This document shows positions 29,253-31,682 of a stretch of DNA of 31,682 nucleotides, piece after piece. Each line of letters starts with the position of its first letter. Position 1 is the stretch's first letter. The position numbers and the translations under genes were made by a program. Origin of the DNA: Coptodactyla brooksi (lineage: Eukaryota > Arthropoda > Insecta > Coleoptera > Scarabaeidae); contig JAWQRM010000080.1 of assembly GCA_033557675.1 (NCBI GenBank), positions 1 through 31,682 on the forward strand, in the 5' to 3' direction. The notes below the pieces were generated by a model, which saw only the letters and a list, made by a program, of their open reading frames with translations, ran no database searches and was not told where the DNA came from.

Positions 29253-30880
29253 ATGGCTTCTGATAGCGATACTGAAGTTTGCGCAGATAATTTATCGCAA
29301 ATTTCAAATGATTTCGATATTGCTGAATTTGACACCGAGTGTGAAAGTGATGAAGACTTCTTTCATCCTAGAGGACTTAGAGTTTTACCAATACTGTCTA
29401 GTGATTCTGAACAAAGTGACAATGAAGAAGTGGAGTGATCAGAATATGATAATCCTCCAGTTATTGAACAATTTTTAGGACAAAGTGGCATTGTTGTGAC
29501 GTCAAATAATCCGGAAAGTGTGGTTGAAGTGGTTCAACTTTTCATAGGGAACGATTTGTTTGACTATATGGCAGAAGAAACTAATTGTTACCACTCACAA
29601 AATGTTGATAGGTTCAAAGACAGTGAGAAATTTGTGAAATGGAAAGACGTGGCTGCGGTAGAATTGAAAAAATTTTGGGATTACTTCTACTTATGGGTAA
29701 AGTTTGTAAAGATAGTGGGGATGAATATTGATCTACATACAGAACAATCGAAATCCCAATTTTTGCGCAAGTGATTACGGATCGTTTCCACCAAATATGG
29801 TATTCGCGGGATTTTTCTAATAATGAAAATGACAATGAAAGAGATCGCCTTAAAAAAATTCGCCCAATCGTATCTTATTTTATTACAAAATTTTAACAAG
29901 TATATAAGCCACAACAAGAGTTGTCATTAGATGAAAGTATCATGCCATGGAGAGATCGTCTATCATTCAAGATGTATAATGTTTCAAAAATCACCAAATA
30001 TGGGGTTCTTATTTGAATGATTTGTGAAGCAAAAACAGGCAATTTTCGAATATATTATGGCGAAGGAAGTCGACTTCAGAAGACAATTCTACACCTCCTA
30101 CAGCTGTATGAAAACTTGTGGCACCACGTCTATATGGAGAATTATTATAATTGTGTCGATACGAGTCAAGTCTTGTTACAAAATGGTTTCCGAAGTTGTA
30201 GTACTATACGTAAAAATAGAGGCCTCCCTGCATGTTTACAAAATGCAAATTTAAAAAAAGGTGAATCTATGTTTCGTCCCCGAAAAGATATTCTTTTACA
30301 ATGCTGGCAATCAAAAAGACCCGTTCGAATGATATCAAAAATTCATTCAGTCAGTATAATAGAGAGTACAAATATTGATTGGAAGACAAAAGAAAAAATT
30401 TGGAAGCCGATGTGCGTTCTAGATTATAATAAATTCATGAAAGGTGTCGACCGCGCCGATCAATATTTGTCAAATTATTCTATTGTACGACACACAAAAG
30501 ATGGAAGAAAAGGTCAGTGATGTTCTTGTTAAATGGAGCTCTTTTCGAAGTTTTTAAAGTTTTTAAAACTTTAAATTCCAATTCAAAAAAATGTTATAAA
30601 AGCTTTTTGCATGATGTGGCCAAAGAATGGATAAGTGGTAATGTTCTAGATAATCCTGATGATCCAGGAAGCAGCACATCTAGTATGTGCAGAAGAAGTG
30701 ATTTTCCAAACAAATTATTGGATGCCAAAAACCATAAAATTGTTAAAGTATTTATGGGCGGCAAAAATAACGAACCCCCAGAAACAATGCCAAGTTTGTG
30801 CTACTCACAAGAAAAAGAGTGACCTATTTTATGTGCCAGTTTTGAAATGTTCCCCTTCATAAGGGAGAATATTTTTTTAA
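29253..30880 (+). mobile_element. piggyBac-family transposase, degenerate
   Basis: From ATG 29253 an acidic N-terminus (CESDEDF..) runs to a TGA at 29436-29438 where TGG would fit, then continues in frame (ESVVEVVQLFIGNDLFDYMA). A frameshift near 29700-29760 leads to IPIFAQVITDRFHQIWYS, then DRLKKIRPIV, a TAA, ELSLDESIMPWRDRLSFKMY, KITKYGVL, a TGA, and the frame from 30017. The first catalytic Asp is present (29930-29932), the second is Glu (30137-30139, MENYYN for MDNYYN) and the third is present in GVDRAD (30449-30451). A last shift follows HTKDGRK. The Cys-rich tail (QCQVCATHKKK) is partly left near 30790. At least two stops, two shifts and one catalytic change make it inactive. I could not fix the terminal repeats or TTAA ends. 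Confidence 0.9.
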
Positions 30881-30939
30881 ATACCACACATTTCAAAAAT
30901 ATTAGTGTTAGTAAATATTTTAAAAAAACAATAAGAATT

Positions 30940-31682
30940 TATACATTATAGTAAATTTATACTATTATTATTTCTGATGACCAGTGTATCCAGAAAAGGC
31001 AATGTTCCATTGTTTTCGATCTTGTAAGTGAATGTAATAGTGGGGTATCTTGAGTTTAATTTATCACAAAAATCATTGACATTAGCTTTTTTGTAACAAA
31101 GATCACAAAAATGTCATCGACATACCTATACCATAACCCTTGGGAAATACTGAAACTCTTGACCAACCTGTGTTTCAGAGTTACTCATAAATAGATCCGC
31201 TATGAACGGCAATAGGCAATTACCCATAGCCGTTCCTTCATTTTGTTTGTAGTATTGATCTTTTTATATTGAAAATAATTGTGATTCATACACAAAGGTT
31301 TTTTGTTTAATTTCAATAATTCCTCCAGGTATGATAAAGCTTGCGAGACCGATACACTAGAAAATAACGAATTAACTTCAAATGAAACTAGAATTTCCCC
31401 ATCTTCTACATGAGTGAAGTTTGAAAAATTGTTTGATGGGCAAATTTGGTAACGTTGGTAACAAGGTTGCTGCATTTATTCAAAGCAGTCTTAACCTCGT
31501 TAAACATTTTTGGTAATGGATTTTTCGGAACAGAACCATATAGTCCTGACTTAATAATGCTATCAACTCGTTCGAAATAATCACTTTTGTGTAATACAAC
31601 AACCTTGTTACACTTGTCAGCTTTTAAATAGAAACAATCTTTCATTCTTAAATATTTGACTAATTGATACTCTTCCCTGAAC
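30940..31682 (-). mobile_element. Penelope-like element reverse transcriptase, degenerate, runs off the window
   Basis: The minus strand encodes, from the right edge, a Penelope-type RT: CFYLKADKCNKVVVLHKSDY, then KNPLPKMFNEVKTAL; motif A as ILVSFEVNSLFSSVSV (Glu where Asp is expected); NEGTAMGN with LLPFIADLFMS; the catalytic box YRYVDDIFVIF (YVDD codons 31113-31124); and NNGTLPFLDTLV. Frame changes occur near 31440, 31250 and 31125. The downstream GIY-YIG endonuclease of Penelope elements is missing; coding similarity ends near 30940, and the piggyBac copy starts beyond. The YVDD box is intact but the gene is broken. Confidence 0.82.

Overview
This is insect genomic DNA: AT-rich background, GC-rich exons separated by GT..AG introns, and many decayed transposons. 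I cannot place it to order; a holometabolous insect is likely. All four host genes lie on the + strand. Exons were called by joining open frames across matching splice phases and comparing remembered protein families, so no alignment supports them.

Region 1 (1581-14642) is the 3' part of the active-zone scaffold gene bruchpilot (ELKS/CAST/ERC family). Seven exons (1581-8377) encode an almost unbroken coiled coil. The gene then offers two alternative C-termini. One is a tiny exon ending in GFLKSFF (8488-8523), like Drosophila Brp. The other is a four-exon tail (8664-14642) resembling the C-terminal region of vertebrate ERC proteins. Its introns hold a hAT-type foldback MITE (3766-3983), a ~310 bp tandem array (6277-7380), a tandem array that copied the first 55-56 nt of exon 10 three times (9382-11178), and a mariner element whose middle is replaced by a TGAT/TGAC array (12728-14425). 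The first 820 bp carry a separate Tc1/mariner-like fragment.

Region 2 (14643-19311) has no convincing gene and is probably bruchpilot 3' UTR plus intergenic DNA. Region 3 (19312-24666) is a BNIP2/caytaxin/PRUNE2-like gene with a C-terminal BCH domain. One junction does not keep frame, and a minisatellite lies in that gap. Its large intron carries a DUF4817-type transposon remnant, a Crypton-like tyrosine recombinase remnant, and, about 100 nt before the BCH exon, a sense-strand sequence that matches a hammerhead ribozyme core. Region 4 (24667-27560) is mostly transposon debris, including a 1.05 kb element with ~48 bp inverted ends.

Region 5 (27635-28921) has two tightly packed genes: an unrecognised 66-aa protein and TIPIN, the Timeless partner of the replication fork protection complex. 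Region 6 (29253-31682) is a broken piggyBac transposase (+) next to a broken Penelope-like reverse transcriptase (-) that runs off the window.

The four genes have no evident joint function. The most unusual content is the interplay of repeats with gene structure: candidate intronic ribozyme, copied pseudo-exons, and alternative Brp/ERC tails.
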